A stretch of DNA of 64,000 nt, from positions 1 through 64,000 of IMG/VR virus record IMGVR_UViG_3300027917_000040; one strand, given 5' to 3'. Numbering within the stretch: position 1 is the first letter of the stretch; the number at the start of each line of letters is the position of its first letter. This document shows, piece by piece, positions 29,401 to 39,300 of the stretch. The notes under the pieces are model-generated. The model was not told the origin of the DNA. It saw nothing but the letters and a program-made list of their open reading frames with translations, and did no database searches. Both the position numbers and the translations under genes were made by a program. Origin of the DNA: a virus.

Positions 29401-31653
29401 GGAACTACTGAAAACCAAATATTCTTGGAATCTGTAAGAACTTTCTTTGATAGTAATGATGAATACGAAAATATTGGGGTGAATAAACGACCTCAATATG
29501 ATGTTATTTTGATAGATTCGGATAGAGTTGCTATAGCAGCTAGTGCTACAGTTTCGGTTAATCCAAATAATCTTAGATTAAACAATATAACTTTAAATTA
29601 TGGGGGACTTGGTTATTCGCAGGTCCCAGATGTTTCAATATCGGCTCCTAATTTTGCGGGAATTGGAACAACTTCTAATGTAACAGCAAAAGCAAGTGCA
29701 ACAATTAAAAATGGAAGAGTTGTAAGTGTAACATTAGATGACGTTGGTTACGGATATACGACAACCGGATTTAGTCCAAAGGTTTTAATATCTCCGCCAA
29801 AAACAAGATACGAATTTATTGATGATGTTGTTTATAATGGAGATTTCGGTGTTATAACTGGTGTTGGAACTACCTCAGTTACAAGAGAACCAATTAGTGA
29901 AGTTGGATTTACAACAAGTTTCCATGCTACAGGTGCCGAACAATTTGGTTATAGGGTATCTGTAGATAGAAGTGGTTCTTCTTTTATTATTGGTTCACCA
30001 TTTGATGAATTTGTTGGATCGGATGCAACTGGATTGGCGTATGTTTTTGATTATGATCGAAATACAGAAACAATTACAGGAATTACCACTTTGAGTCCAA
30101 GTTATGGTGGTGGTGTAAATGAAAACTATGGGTGGGCAGTTTCGGTAAGTGGAGATGGAAATATATTTGCTGTTTCTGCTCCCGGTGATGAAATCGTAGG
30201 CATTGATAGTGGAATTTTATATGTTTACGAAAGAGTTGGAAATAACTTTAATGAACTAAATGCTTTTGAACCAACCACTCCTGGTGCTGGACCAAGAATG
30301 CTTGCGGAATCTATAGATATTAGTGACAATGGTTCTATAATAGTTGCAGGAGCAGCAAATGACGATGCTGGTCGTGTTTACTTATATGAAAGAGAAGGAG
30401 TTGGTGTAGGTAATACTTTCTTAAGTTTAACAACTATTGTTGGTTCAAATGCAGAATCTGGTGATAGATATGGTCAGTCTGTTGCTTTAAATGCCAATGG
30501 AAGTAGATTAGTTGTTGGGTCTCCTGGAGAAAACTCAATTTATATCTACAATAGAACAGATTCTACAACTTATAGAGAATCCAAAATTATAACAGATCCA
30601 AATTCAAACGATAATGAATTTGGTTTAGATGTTGATATTTCATCTGATGGAAATACTATCGTTGTGACAGAAGGAGTATTGGGTTCTCAATATGTCTACA
30701 TTTATAAATTTGATAACATTAACTTTAAATGGGTTCTATATCAAACTATTTTACTTGATGAAGAAACTCTTGGAAACCGTATTAGTGTCAGCATAACTGA
30801 TAACTCAAGAACAATTGTAGTTGGATACAGTGATGCTACAGTTTCAGGTGTAACACAAGCAGGTAAAACTCTTGTTTACACGCAAAATGGCAACTCTTAT
30901 ACCAATGTTGGAATATTAACTGGATCCGAATCAACAACATCTTCATCATTATTTGGATGGGATTCTGTAATAAGTGGAAATGGAGAAGTAATTATTATTG
31001 GATCACCTAGAAGTGAAATTCCAGGAAATCCTGCAGATTCAGGTGTTTCATATGTATTCAAAAATCCAACTCCAAACGTATTTGAAAAGAATATTGTGTT
31101 TGAATTATATATTCCTGAGGATTCATATTTAAGAAAGCAATTTGTTGGTGATCCAAGATCTGAGAGTCAAATACAAAAAAATTATTATTTCAAAGTATCT
31201 GAATCAAATTTAGGTCTTGTTGGATATGGCATTACTGGATTAAATTTATATGATGGATCTTCAACATTTAATGGAAGTCAAAATTTAGACTCTATCTATC
31301 AAGTTTCAAATGTAAGCATTGCAAGAACTGAAGTTTATAGTTTGGATCCAGCAAGAGTTGGAACATCAAGAACAGACGTTGTTCGTGTTACAGTTCCTGT
31401 GCTTGATTGGAATGGAATAGACATTCCAAGCGGTGGTGTTGCCGGAGAAGTGGGTGGACCAGTTGGATTTGGTTATACATATAATAATTATTTTGGAAAT
31501 TATTCTTGGGGACTTATTTTCGACTTTAAGAGGGGAGGTAGAACCACATTTGAATTATATAAAGATGGTGATTCGGGATTATCTACTTCTCCAGATATGT
31601 TAAGAGTGAATCCTTTAAAATATGAACAATATACTCCCAATCCTACTGAATAA
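23407..31653 (+). CDS. Giant virion protein with two seven-bladed FG-GAP propellers
   Basis: 2748 aa. Residues about 1372-1782 contain seven repeats of the type DRFGFRVATNEDGTRIAVGA, each with an FG start, a DG turn and a VGAPxDE core. Residues about 2178-2562 contain seven more, more diverged. These are integrin-like FG-GAP repeats, so I predict two complete beta-propellers. Between them lies RPITWCKQLVDKVIDG (about 1957), a block shared with other cyanophage virion proteins. The rest is Gly/Ser-rich beta sequence with GxGY repeats. Propellers of this type usually bind protein or sugar, so a host-contact role is inferred. It follows the 3649-aa gene by 19 bases, in the same operon. Confidence 0.85.
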   Translation: MTIINSGTGFFIGRKFDVQLSAELRHKGDLIFERTFKGNDLSVVDTTNNRLFLNNHFFKTGEKLEYQFPNFENATESNSNAIGIATTSIINVGVSSRVPRTVFAVVLDDQFIQLAQTKEEALRREPKVLNFTNAGIGASHRLIGEKQNTRSLITVDNVIQTPSIDTEIKTTLLEDFSGASDFLLAVGITSFFTGDLIRIGKELMKIELIGAGNTTSMIVRRPILGTGLEDHLAGDEIVKQTGAYQIVGSTIYFPVPPFDKSPTTDLERRDPEDRDYVGLETFSSFNGRVFLRSGFEDTEIGPYDNNFLLDDISNQFLGISTQAILKEKGQNISGFSTGGALVLINNVFQTPDFIDYGLGESSGITTISFTGSKNSNLEDINTASIPRGGIIISVGTNEAYGYQPLVSAGGTANVSGIGTISNISIGYTGSGYRAPEKLVLPTRITYPTFSDSGEFFLEDTEGLFKKLKLLLTGKKSKCLLSVENSVGITNENKNEYTLITSIGAGNSSVIIGNPTDAWDEIEDFSSYRFFADTTVTQSSGIATDIIKVADIAGISTDIGEPTYYLSLTSVANNIEIIGVDDTFKEIKLDQLTDAGFVDNSTVTYSTFRAGITSTRVGDNAIITVTEPNLGLVNIYVNAIKESIATQADYTHQTGIVTITAPGLSVNEGDIVDLRDFIYKCNSGGSLFGSDGGSSNFRVGINSITSNAVSFSVLSAEYDPVSGIATINVGVATGYSSGDKFFIEPESLGFSCTLDANETVSYYPGPNDANYNTQYEIIETTASTFVVDVGQAGSNTSEHTFERISPSSLSNPLEVSTATYDSASGLSTITFTSSHGLVPSDSYDALYVEYTSAGVNAGLTTIAITDTSHPLQIGDKILLSQDSLGFTCDLGPQVTYYPRSTDPLADTFATITSIGATTIEFNAGANGGGTHVFVGVNTNTPKPIKVKNGDYIFLKEEGLTFSCTYSGGGTGSYPRAVGGDGQPDYAYNRLLEVLETPTANQIVVYTGFTEDPTFHAPHTFVSADTDAVRASTGQARYSSGIVTFTTDSDVDNTLVTGNLVLFKETGTLLDDNIFTVTESPFTFNGSINAFSIDTNELNLPSPLTDLNSSGDFVLATISLPSPGYGNEYEILEKLSDNQFMVNVGTTKRRHIYVGGGKVKNLTRSIEPIHIGISTINDGHITEPIITNVGSGFTQFNLFKRLNVVDGYTSGSTELNVADVSGIDTYKDYVTFPESGIPEYRSRILDIDEDNKVLTLDQTIAFNIAQNVKVDILRFDEYDLDIDDPLSYNNLDLIYSNESVPGIGSYAKCDIVIGNDGKLEAFELTRSGYSYGQGEILTVRTGGVTGIPTFSDINVTGISTAIGIFTGSIATLNDRFGFRVATNEDGTRIAVGAPYDELDESETESGVVYMFDRVGDTFTQVGILTGEFASNQDDNFGYSVAMNADGSRIVVGSPLDENPVSGIQSGQAYVFDRTPGPTFTQVGILSATFGQGEDRHGWSVDISSDGEVIIVGAYQDEFPGSSTSSGIVYVYDGSNLDFPLVGIITGSLSDDIADFFGYSCAISPDGGYIAVGALFDEDTNVPSDNFGVAYVYTKVGVGIAQVGILTSPRLSSTKANDYFGYSIDISNNGNIVAVGAIDDASGISGNITGRVYIYEKINNEYYFIQTLTGEFANDNGDRFGESISISDDGRIIAIGAMNDENTLTENESGITYLFERRTQNYLGADYIQVGVQTGTYSYSLTDNFGVSVALSNNGNNLIVGAQYDSYNDVGIGTSGVVYAYDLLSGNIFDEFQVLIDQTFTDDFAGYVFGDLVVFDDISRLFNGKRVEFPIRLRGIQTTLRSRQGSNLDINYNLIIFVNDIYQVPKESYVFDGGSILTFTEPPKQGDKCVIVFYFGTTEVDTRTVDILETIKIGDIVTVNSDNFSLQQDPRTVTDVRSTDIIETNTYVSPGLTLDESLKRPITWCKQLVDKVIDGNVVGKSRIPYEAEIYPKTKIIKSVGVGTTENQIFLESVRTFFDSNDEYENIGVNKRPQYDVILIDSDRVAIAASATVSVNPNNLRLNNITLNYGGLGYSQVPDVSISAPNFAGIGTTSNVTAKASATIKNGRVVSVTLDDVGYGYTTTGFSPKVLISPPKTRYEFIDDVVYNGDFGVITGVGTTSVTREPISEVGFTTSFHATGAEQFGYRVSVDRSGSSFIIGSPFDEFVGSDATGLAYVFDYDRNTETITGITTLSPSYGGGVNENYGWAVSVSGDGNIFAVSAPGDEIVGIDSGILYVYERVGNNFNELNAFEPTTPGAGPRMLAESIDISDNGSIIVAGAANDDAGRVYLYEREGVGVGNTFLSLTTIVGSNAESGDRYGQSVALNANGSRLVVGSPGENSIYIYNRTDSTTYRESKIITDPNSNDNEFGLDVDISSDGNTIVVTEGVLGSQYVYIYKFDNINFKWVLYQTILLDEETLGNRISVSITDNSRTIVVGYSDATVSGVTQAGKTLVYTQNGNSYTNVGILTGSESTTSSSLFGWDSVISGNGEVIIIGSPRSEIPGNPADSGVSYVFKNPTPNVFEKNIVFELYIPEDSYLRKQFVGDPRSESQIQKNYYFKVSESNLGLVGYGITGLNLYDGSSTFNGSQNLDSIYQVSNVSIARTEVYSLDPARVGTSRTDVVRVTVPVLDWNGIDIPSGGVAGEVGGPVGFGYTYNNYFGNYSWGLIFDFKRGGRTTFELYKDGDSGLSTSPDMLRVNPLKYEQYTPNPTE

Positions 31654-31674
31654 TTTCACATAATCAAATAGTCT

Positions 31675-31682
31675 CATAAATA
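31675..31682 (+). promoter_or_regulatory. Late promoter before gp8
   Basis: CATAAATA, 18 bases before ATG 31701, matches the NATAAATA late consensus and lies in the gap after the 2748-aa gene. Confidence 0.6.
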
Positions 31683-31700
31683 CATATAAAAACAAAACAA

Positions 31701-33299
31701 ATGGCTGCAATAATTACTGATCAATTAAGAATATTGAATGCTAGTAGCTTTTTGGATAAGGTAACTAATCCATCCAATTCTTACTATGCTTTTGTTGGAT
31801 TGCCAAACCCATTTGATTATAGTTCTACTTGGGATGTAAATCCACTTTCTCCCAAAGATAGTTTTCAACAAGAGCATATATCATGGGATACAATGATTGC
31901 TTTAAAAAAAATTAAAAATGAAGATACTAAGCAAGTAATTAGAAAAATTGATTGGATATCTGGTGTAACTTTCGATAGATATCGAAATAATATAGATCGT
32001 GATAATCTTTCAGATCAAACGTCAGCTACAAGTTTATATTCTTCAAATTATTATGTTGTAAATAGTGATTTTAGAGTTTATATTTGCTTAGAAAATGGAG
32101 AAGATCCTGAAAATCCAAGCGGAAAACCATCATTAGATGAACCAAGATTTACAGATTTAGAACCAAGATCAGCAGGAAATAGCGGTGATGGATATGTTTG
32201 GAAGTATCTTTATACTATATCTGCTTCTGATGTAATAAAGTTTGATTCTACTCAATATGTGCCAGTACCAAGAGATTGGAAAAACAATATAGATGTTTCT
32301 CTAATTAGAGAAAATGCATCTGAAGGTGGTCAATTAAAAACAGTCATTGTAAAAAATAGAGGTGTTGGTGTAGGAGAACCTAATAAAGTTTATAGTAATA
32401 TTCCTATAAAGGGAGATGGAACTGGTGGAACAGTAACCATTGTTATCAATAATGATCAAAAGGTAGAAAGTGTTACCGTATCTAATGGCGGATCAGGGTA
32501 TACATTTGGAACAGTTGATGTAGATGCCATATCTTTAAATTATACTGCTATTCCAGAGTTTGAAGTTGTTATTCCACCTAAAGGTGGTCATGGTGCTGAT
32601 ATTTATAGAGAGCTTGGTGCAACAAATGTACTTATATACTCTAGAATTGAAAATGATGATCAAGATCCAGATTTTATAGTAGGAAATGAAATATCACAAA
32701 TTGGTATAGTTGTAAATCCACTAGCATTTAATTCTAATGAAATTTTAACAAAAGATAAAGCAAGTGCTGTTGGCGCAATAAAATTGGACCCAACAAATAT
32801 AGATGATGCAATATATGATGCAGATACATATATTACACAAACTGTAGGACTTGGACAAACAGCTATTGCAAGGGTTATTTCTTTCGATAGAGTTACTGGT
32901 GTTATAAAATATTGGAAAGATAGAACCAATTATGGTTTTGATTATTCTGGAAATTCAGCGAGCACAATATTTGGATTTTCAGACATAGACTTTACATCCG
33001 ATCCAGGACCTGGTGGAACATTAAATATTAGAAATTATACTAATACGGATGCGATAATTGCCGGAGATACATCAGGTTCTGTTGTTGCAATAGATTCCAA
33101 TTTTGGAACCAGTTTAGAACCAGGTATAAGTACCTCAATAAATAATAGAACATATTACTTAGGTCAACCATTTGTAAAGGGTTTATCGAATCCAGAAGTT
33201 CAAAAGTATTCTGGAGACATAATTTATGTAGATAATAGACCTCCAATTACAAGGTCTAAAAACCAAAAGGAAGATATTAAAGTTATTTTGCAATTCTAA
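31701..33299 (+). CDS. gp8: Baseplate wedge subunit gp8
   Basis: 532 aa, longer than T4 gp8 (334). Two blocks match the T4 protein as I remember it: SGDGYVWKYLYTIS (T4 GDGYVWEYLFEIP) and the C-terminal SGDIIYVDNRPPITRS (T4 SGEMIYMENRPPIIMA). The extra length is mainly a central beta-rich part with a GxGY element (VSNGGSGYTFGTVDVDA). gp8 forms part of the wedge between gp7 and gp10. It has its own late promoter and is followed six bases later by the next giant gene. Confidence 0.93.
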   Translation: MAAIITDQLRILNASSFLDKVTNPSNSYYAFVGLPNPFDYSSTWDVNPLSPKDSFQQEHISWDTMIALKKIKNEDTKQVIRKIDWISGVTFDRYRNNIDRDNLSDQTSATSLYSSNYYVVNSDFRVYICLENGEDPENPSGKPSLDEPRFTDLEPRSAGNSGDGYVWKYLYTISASDVIKFDSTQYVPVPRDWKNNIDVSLIRENASEGGQLKTVIVKNRGVGVGEPNKVYSNIPIKGDGTGGTVTIVINNDQKVESVTVSNGGSGYTFGTVDVDAISLNYTAIPEFEVVIPPKGGHGADIYRELGATNVLIYSRIENDDQDPDFIVGNEISQIGIVVNPLAFNSNEILTKDKASAVGAIKLDPTNIDDAIYDADTYITQTVGLGQTAIARVISFDRVTGVIKYWKDRTNYGFDYSGNSASTIFGFSDIDFTSDPGPGGTLNIRNYTNTDAIIAGDTSGSVVAIDSNFGTSLEPGISTSINNRTYYLGQPFVKGLSNPEVQKYSGDIIYVDNRPPITRSKNQKEDIKVILQF

Positions 33300-33305
33300 A
33301 AAGCC

Positions 33306-36300
33306 ATGCCACAGGAAACTAATTTCAACGTATCTCCATATTTTGATGATTTTGATAGGAATAATAACTATTATCGGGTTTTATTTAAACCTGGTTATCC
33401 TGTCCAGGCAAGAGAATTAACTACTGCTCAATCAATCTTACAAAATCAAATTGAGCAATTTGGGTCAAAGTTTTTTAAAGAAGGGCAGATAGTTGTACCT
33501 GGATCTTTAATTTATGATAATCCAACATATGCAGTCGAAATTGATCCAAGCTACAATGGATTGCCAATTTCTTTATATTTCAATTCTTTAATTGGAAAAA
33601 AAATTAAAGGATTAAGTAGTGGTGTTACCGCAGAAATTTTTGCATTACTAGACGAATCTGTATCCGAAAGAGGCAATAATACATTATACGTTAAGTATCT
33701 TGAGAGTGGTGGTGAAGATTTAACTATAAAAAGGTTCCAGGATGGAGAAACATTAATTGCTATTGATTCAATAACTTATGGAACAAATAATAAATTTTCA
33801 ATTCAAATAAATCAAGGAATTTGCAATACAATTTCATCAAATTCTACCAGTGAAGGAAGTGTAATATCAATATCTGAAGGTGTTTGTTTCACTAGAGGAT
33901 TGTTCGTTAATTTCAACAAGCAAACTTTAATATTAGATCAGTATAGTGTTGAACCTTCATATAAAATTGGATTTGATATTGTAGAAAGAGTTGTAACTTC
34001 AGATGAAGATGAATCATTATACGATAATGCTAGAAATTTTTCTAACTTTACAGCACCAGGGGCAGATAGATTAAGAGTAGAATTATTTTTAGCGAAAAAA
34101 GATTTAGAAAGTATAGAAAATGATAGTTTCATCGAATTGATGAAAGTAGTTGACGGCATACCTTTATTTTCAGACTCAACTTCAGATAAATCCGATGTAA
34201 TTAATACTGCAAAAACGGAAACATCAAGAGCGATATCTGATATTAGTGGTGACTTTTTTGTTAAGTCATTTGATGTATATGTAAGAGATAGTTTGAATGA
34301 TGGATTATTGAATAATGGTATATTTTTTGAGGATCAATCAACAGTTGCTGGAAATACTCCCACGGAAGATAAAATAGTTTATCAAATAGGTCCAGGAAAA
34401 GCATATATTAATGGATTTGTAGTAGAAACAACATCGGCAAGAATTTTAGATGCTTCAAAACCAAGATCTAGTGATACATGTACGAAAGAAGTTGTATCTT
34501 ATAATGCAGGCGCTTTATATGTTCTGAATAACACTTATGGTTCTGCAAATATTGGACTTTCAACAAACGCTGTTGTAAGTCTTATGAATGAGCGAATTGG
34601 AGATGATGCTCATGTTGCAGCAGGAACTACAATTGGATTGGCAAGAGTTTATGACTATGTTCCAGAATCCGAATATGAAGATGATTTGAGTAGAATGCAT
34701 CTGAGATTATTTGATGCACAAACATTTACAGAATTAGAGTTTGCTAAACCAGTTGTTGTTGAAAGACCTTCTTACTTTAAAGGCAAAAAAACTGGTGCAA
34801 GTGCATATGCTTATGATACATTTTCAGAAGTAACAGATATACAAAATATTGTATTTTCAGATAGTGTTGGTATTAGTACAATATTGTTTGAATTTGATAA
34901 GTTAGGAACTGGTAGCGTTGGTGTCGCCACTATTGGTTTGGGCGATAATACGCCAATAGAAAGTGGAATTAACAATGGTGATTTTATCTATATTGATGGA
35001 ACTGGAATTCGAGAACTTGATTTTTCAACAGCAGGAAGATTTCAAGTATCTAATATAGGTGTTACAACTTCTGGTGATTTTGAAATCAGTTTACAATCTT
35101 ATCCAGATATAACAGGTGCAACCCTAAATTCACCATTCCAAAATGGTTATCAAATTGAAAATCTAGGATCCGTTGTAAATGTATCAGTTGCAGCTACTAT
35201 AAACTCCACATCCCATGGTTTAACTCCTGGTAAAAAAATAGTCATAAGAGAAACTTCAAATAATAAATTTAATAAGTCTTGGGTAGTTGACCAAGTTTTT
35301 GATGCGAATACATTTAGTTTAGTAGGTGTAACTGCTGAGAATTATTTTGAAGGTTTTGTTTCATCTATTGGAGGAGAACATCTTACACTTCTCGATAAAG
35401 TAACTCTTTATGAAGTAAGCGGACAATTTGCAAAAGGAGAACAAATAAACATTAATGGTATTGATGATGGTAGATTAATTACAGACATTGTTGATTATGA
35501 TCTTAATGATGTAAAATCAATTTTTTCTGATAAAATTGGAATATCAACTTTTAATGGTGATGTAGTTCTTGAAAGAACTTCTTCTTTGGCACCTCCAGGA
35601 ACATTATTTGAAATTACACCCGCAATTGATACGGCAGGAAATCCAATCGGCGTTTCTACAATATTTGTAACTTCTCAAACAAAAATAACAAGTAATTTAA
35701 AGGTTGGGGATATTATAAGTTGGCCAGATGAGACAAAACCATTGAATTCTGATGGATCTTTCTCACCAACATTTAATAGAGTTACTAGTATCAATCCAAA
35801 TGGAAAAGAATTTCAAGTTGGAGCGGTTTCTACGGTAACAAATTATGTAAATGGTGGTCTTTATGATGGCGGTGAGGGTGGGTTCTCTAATAACTCCCAG
35901 AGAACTAACGTAAATAAAGTTTCTAATGCTGTATATGGTTCTCCCGATGATGAATCTTTATTAGTTAGTTTTAATAATACAGTTTTATCTTCTGTAGATT
36001 TAGAAAATAATCAAATACTACAAAGAAGATTATTTAAAAATATTGGTTATTCTCAAAACACATTAGAAATAACAATTGACCCTGCTGAAGATAGCATTTT
36101 CTTTGCATCTTTTGATGAAGACAGATATGTAATAACATATCAAGATGGAAGAATAGAGACAATAAGATTTGATAGATTTAATATTTCCGGAGATGGAAAA
36201 ACTGCAACATTTATTGATTTAAGACAATGTGATCCATCTGGTTCTGGATTTGCAGATGTAATTGCGACTGTAGATAATTTTAAACCAAATTCTAAAATTA

Positions 36301-39300
36301 AGAACTTCAATTCGGCTTCCGTATTAACAGTTAACAGATCTAAATTAAAGTCTTCCGGTACTGGAGAAGGTACTTTAAATGATGGATTAACATATAGTAA
36401 TGTTTATGGAACGAGAGTTCAAGATGAGATAATTTCATTAAATGTACCAGATTGTATAAGAGTTATCGGAGTATTTGAATCTTCAAATACCTTAGAAGCA
36501 TCTCTTCCAAATGTTCAGTTAATAGGATCAACAAATATCAACTTCCTTGAAGGAGAACATATCAAAGGATCTACTAGTGGTGCAATTGCAGTTTTAGTTA
36601 AGAAAAAGAATAGTGATATTTTAGAATATGTTTACCTAAATTCAAAAACATTTGAAATAAATGAAACAATAACTGGTAAAGAAAGTTCAGCTTCTGCTAC
36701 CATAAATTCTATCGCAATTGGGGATAAAAATATTACTCAAAATTATTCCTTTGATGATGGGCAAAGATCTCAATTCTATGATTATTCAAGAATTGTAAGG
36801 GCAAGAAATGTAGAACCACCTAAAGGAAAATTAAAAATAGTTTTCCAAAATTATGAAGTAAAACCAACAGATAATGGGGAATATTTTACTGTAAATAGTT
36901 ATCCAAACAGAAACTATAAGCATGATGTTTTATCTTATGATGGTAAAAGATTAACAGATTATGTAGATATTAGACCAAGAGTTAATAAATACAATTTATC
37001 ATCACAAAAATCACCATTTGAATTTGGACAAAGAGACTTTAGTGGTCAAGGACAATCATCAACTTATACTTTAGCTCCTGGTGAAAATTTAAATGTTTGC
37101 TACAAATATTATGTTGGAAGAATTGATAAAGTTATTTTAAATCCAAATGGAGAATTTTCAGTTCTCGAAGGTATTCCATCTATTGATCCTAAAGAACCAA
37201 CAGAACCAGATGGATCTTTAGTTATTGCAACGGTAAATATACCTCCATATCTCTTCAACGTTAGTTCTGTCGAAGTTGATGTCGAAAGTCATAGAACATA
37301 TTCAATGAGAGATATTGCTTCACTTGAAGATAGAATTAAACGACTTGAAGAATTTGTTGTTCTTAATACTTTAGAGGTAAAAACTGAGAATCTAAAACTT
37401 ACTGATGCTGAAACTGGATTAGATAGATTAAAGTGTGGATTTTTTGTTGATACATTTGCAAATACAAATCTTCATGATGAAGAGGATCCAGAATATAAAA
37501 TTGCAATTGATGATGAAACCAATGTTTTAAGACCAACTCATTATACGACAGCAATTGACATGCAGTTGGGATCTGAAGTTATTGCTGGAGTTGGCGCTAC
37601 ATTTGAACAATTCAAAGATCACGATTTTGTTACAGATTTGGGGTCTAATGGCATAAGAAAAACGGGCGATCTCATTACATTAAATTATGAAGATGTTGAA
37701 TATTTCCAGCAACCGTATGCAACAAGAACAGAAAGCGTTACACCATTCTTAGTCAAATACTGGACTGGAAGTATAGATTTAAGACCTCCATCCGATAGTT
37801 GGATTGAAGAAAGAGAGGAAGTTAACCGATCTTTTAATACGGAAGTAGAAACACTTCCAAGACTTCCAGATATTAACATTGTAAGAGTTAATAATGTAAC
37901 TAGAACTAGAAGAGTCTTTAGAAACAGAGTTGTAGTACAAAGAGGCATTTGGAGAAGAAGATGGATTACTTCAAGAGGTACTTGGTGGAGACGTGGAAGA
38001 TGGTTGGGAACGAGAAGAAGAAACTGGACGAACAGTAGATTATGGAACAGAAGCACAAGAGGATTGTCATCTAGTATTAGACGTGTCAATGGTAGACAAG
38101 TAGTACAATTTAGAGCAATAAGAGGTAGACTATCGGATGCAGATGCATCTTGGTTGAGAAGAGTTTTACCTAGAGATGTTGCTGATGGTTTTATAACTCA
38201 AATTAGGACAAGAAGCAGCAATAGAGCAGTATTCTTACAATTTGCTCCAGGTGTAGGAAGAGATGTTTTAAGAACGACCACAACTACTTCAACTAGTGTA
38301 AGAACCTCATCAAATACAGTAACAACTACAATACCACCTGAAATTAATGTTTCAGAAACTGTATCCGAAACATCTTCTAACTTTACAGAACCAACAAGGT
38401 TCTTGAGAAGCAGAAATATTGAGTTTGATGTAAAAGGATTACGCCCCAGAACAAGATTTTATCCTTTCTTTGAAGGTATCGATGTAAAAAATTACATCAT
38501 ACCAAAACTTCTTGAAGTAGAAATGATTCAAGGAAGATTTGAGATAGGCGAAACTGTAGAAAGTGATCCACAATTTACTTCTAAAAAAATTAGATTTAGA
38601 CTTTGTAGACCTGATCACAAAACTGGACCATCTGTGAACCCAGAAGAAACATTTACAACAATTCCTTACAGACAGACAGAACCTCCTGAAAATTATACAG
38701 AATCTTCTGATTATTTAAATGTAGACACAAGATCACTTCAATTAAATTCTGAGGTTGATTTTTATGGTGAAGTTGCAGTAAATATGAAGATTATCGGTAA
38801 GACATCGGGAGCAGTAGCAAGAATTAATAGCATTAGATTAGTTTCCGATAATGGTGGAAGATTGATTGGAAGTTTGTTCATCCCAGACTCAAAAATACAA
38901 GGAAATCCATCTTGGACAAATGGTGATAATACATTTACTGTTATTGATACGCCTTCGTTGTCTGAAGCCGCTTCTGGCGATGACAACGTTGTAAGTGAGA
39001 GTTCAGCAGAAGAAGAGTTTACTTCAAGTTCTACTACTAATGTTACAGTAAGAAATATTCTTACTACAAGAAATATTAGAATTAGACCTGCTAGAAATAT
39101 TAATACAACAACAGTCACAAATATAAGAACAAATACCACCACTACGACAAGAAATCGTATCCGCAGAAGAACTGGAAGAATTGTAAGAAGATGGGAAGTT
39201 AGAGATCCATTAGCACAGTCGTTCTTCGTAAAAGACGAGACGGGAATATTCCTGACAGGTGTAGACGTTTATTTTGAAACAAAAGATGAATCTAATCTTC

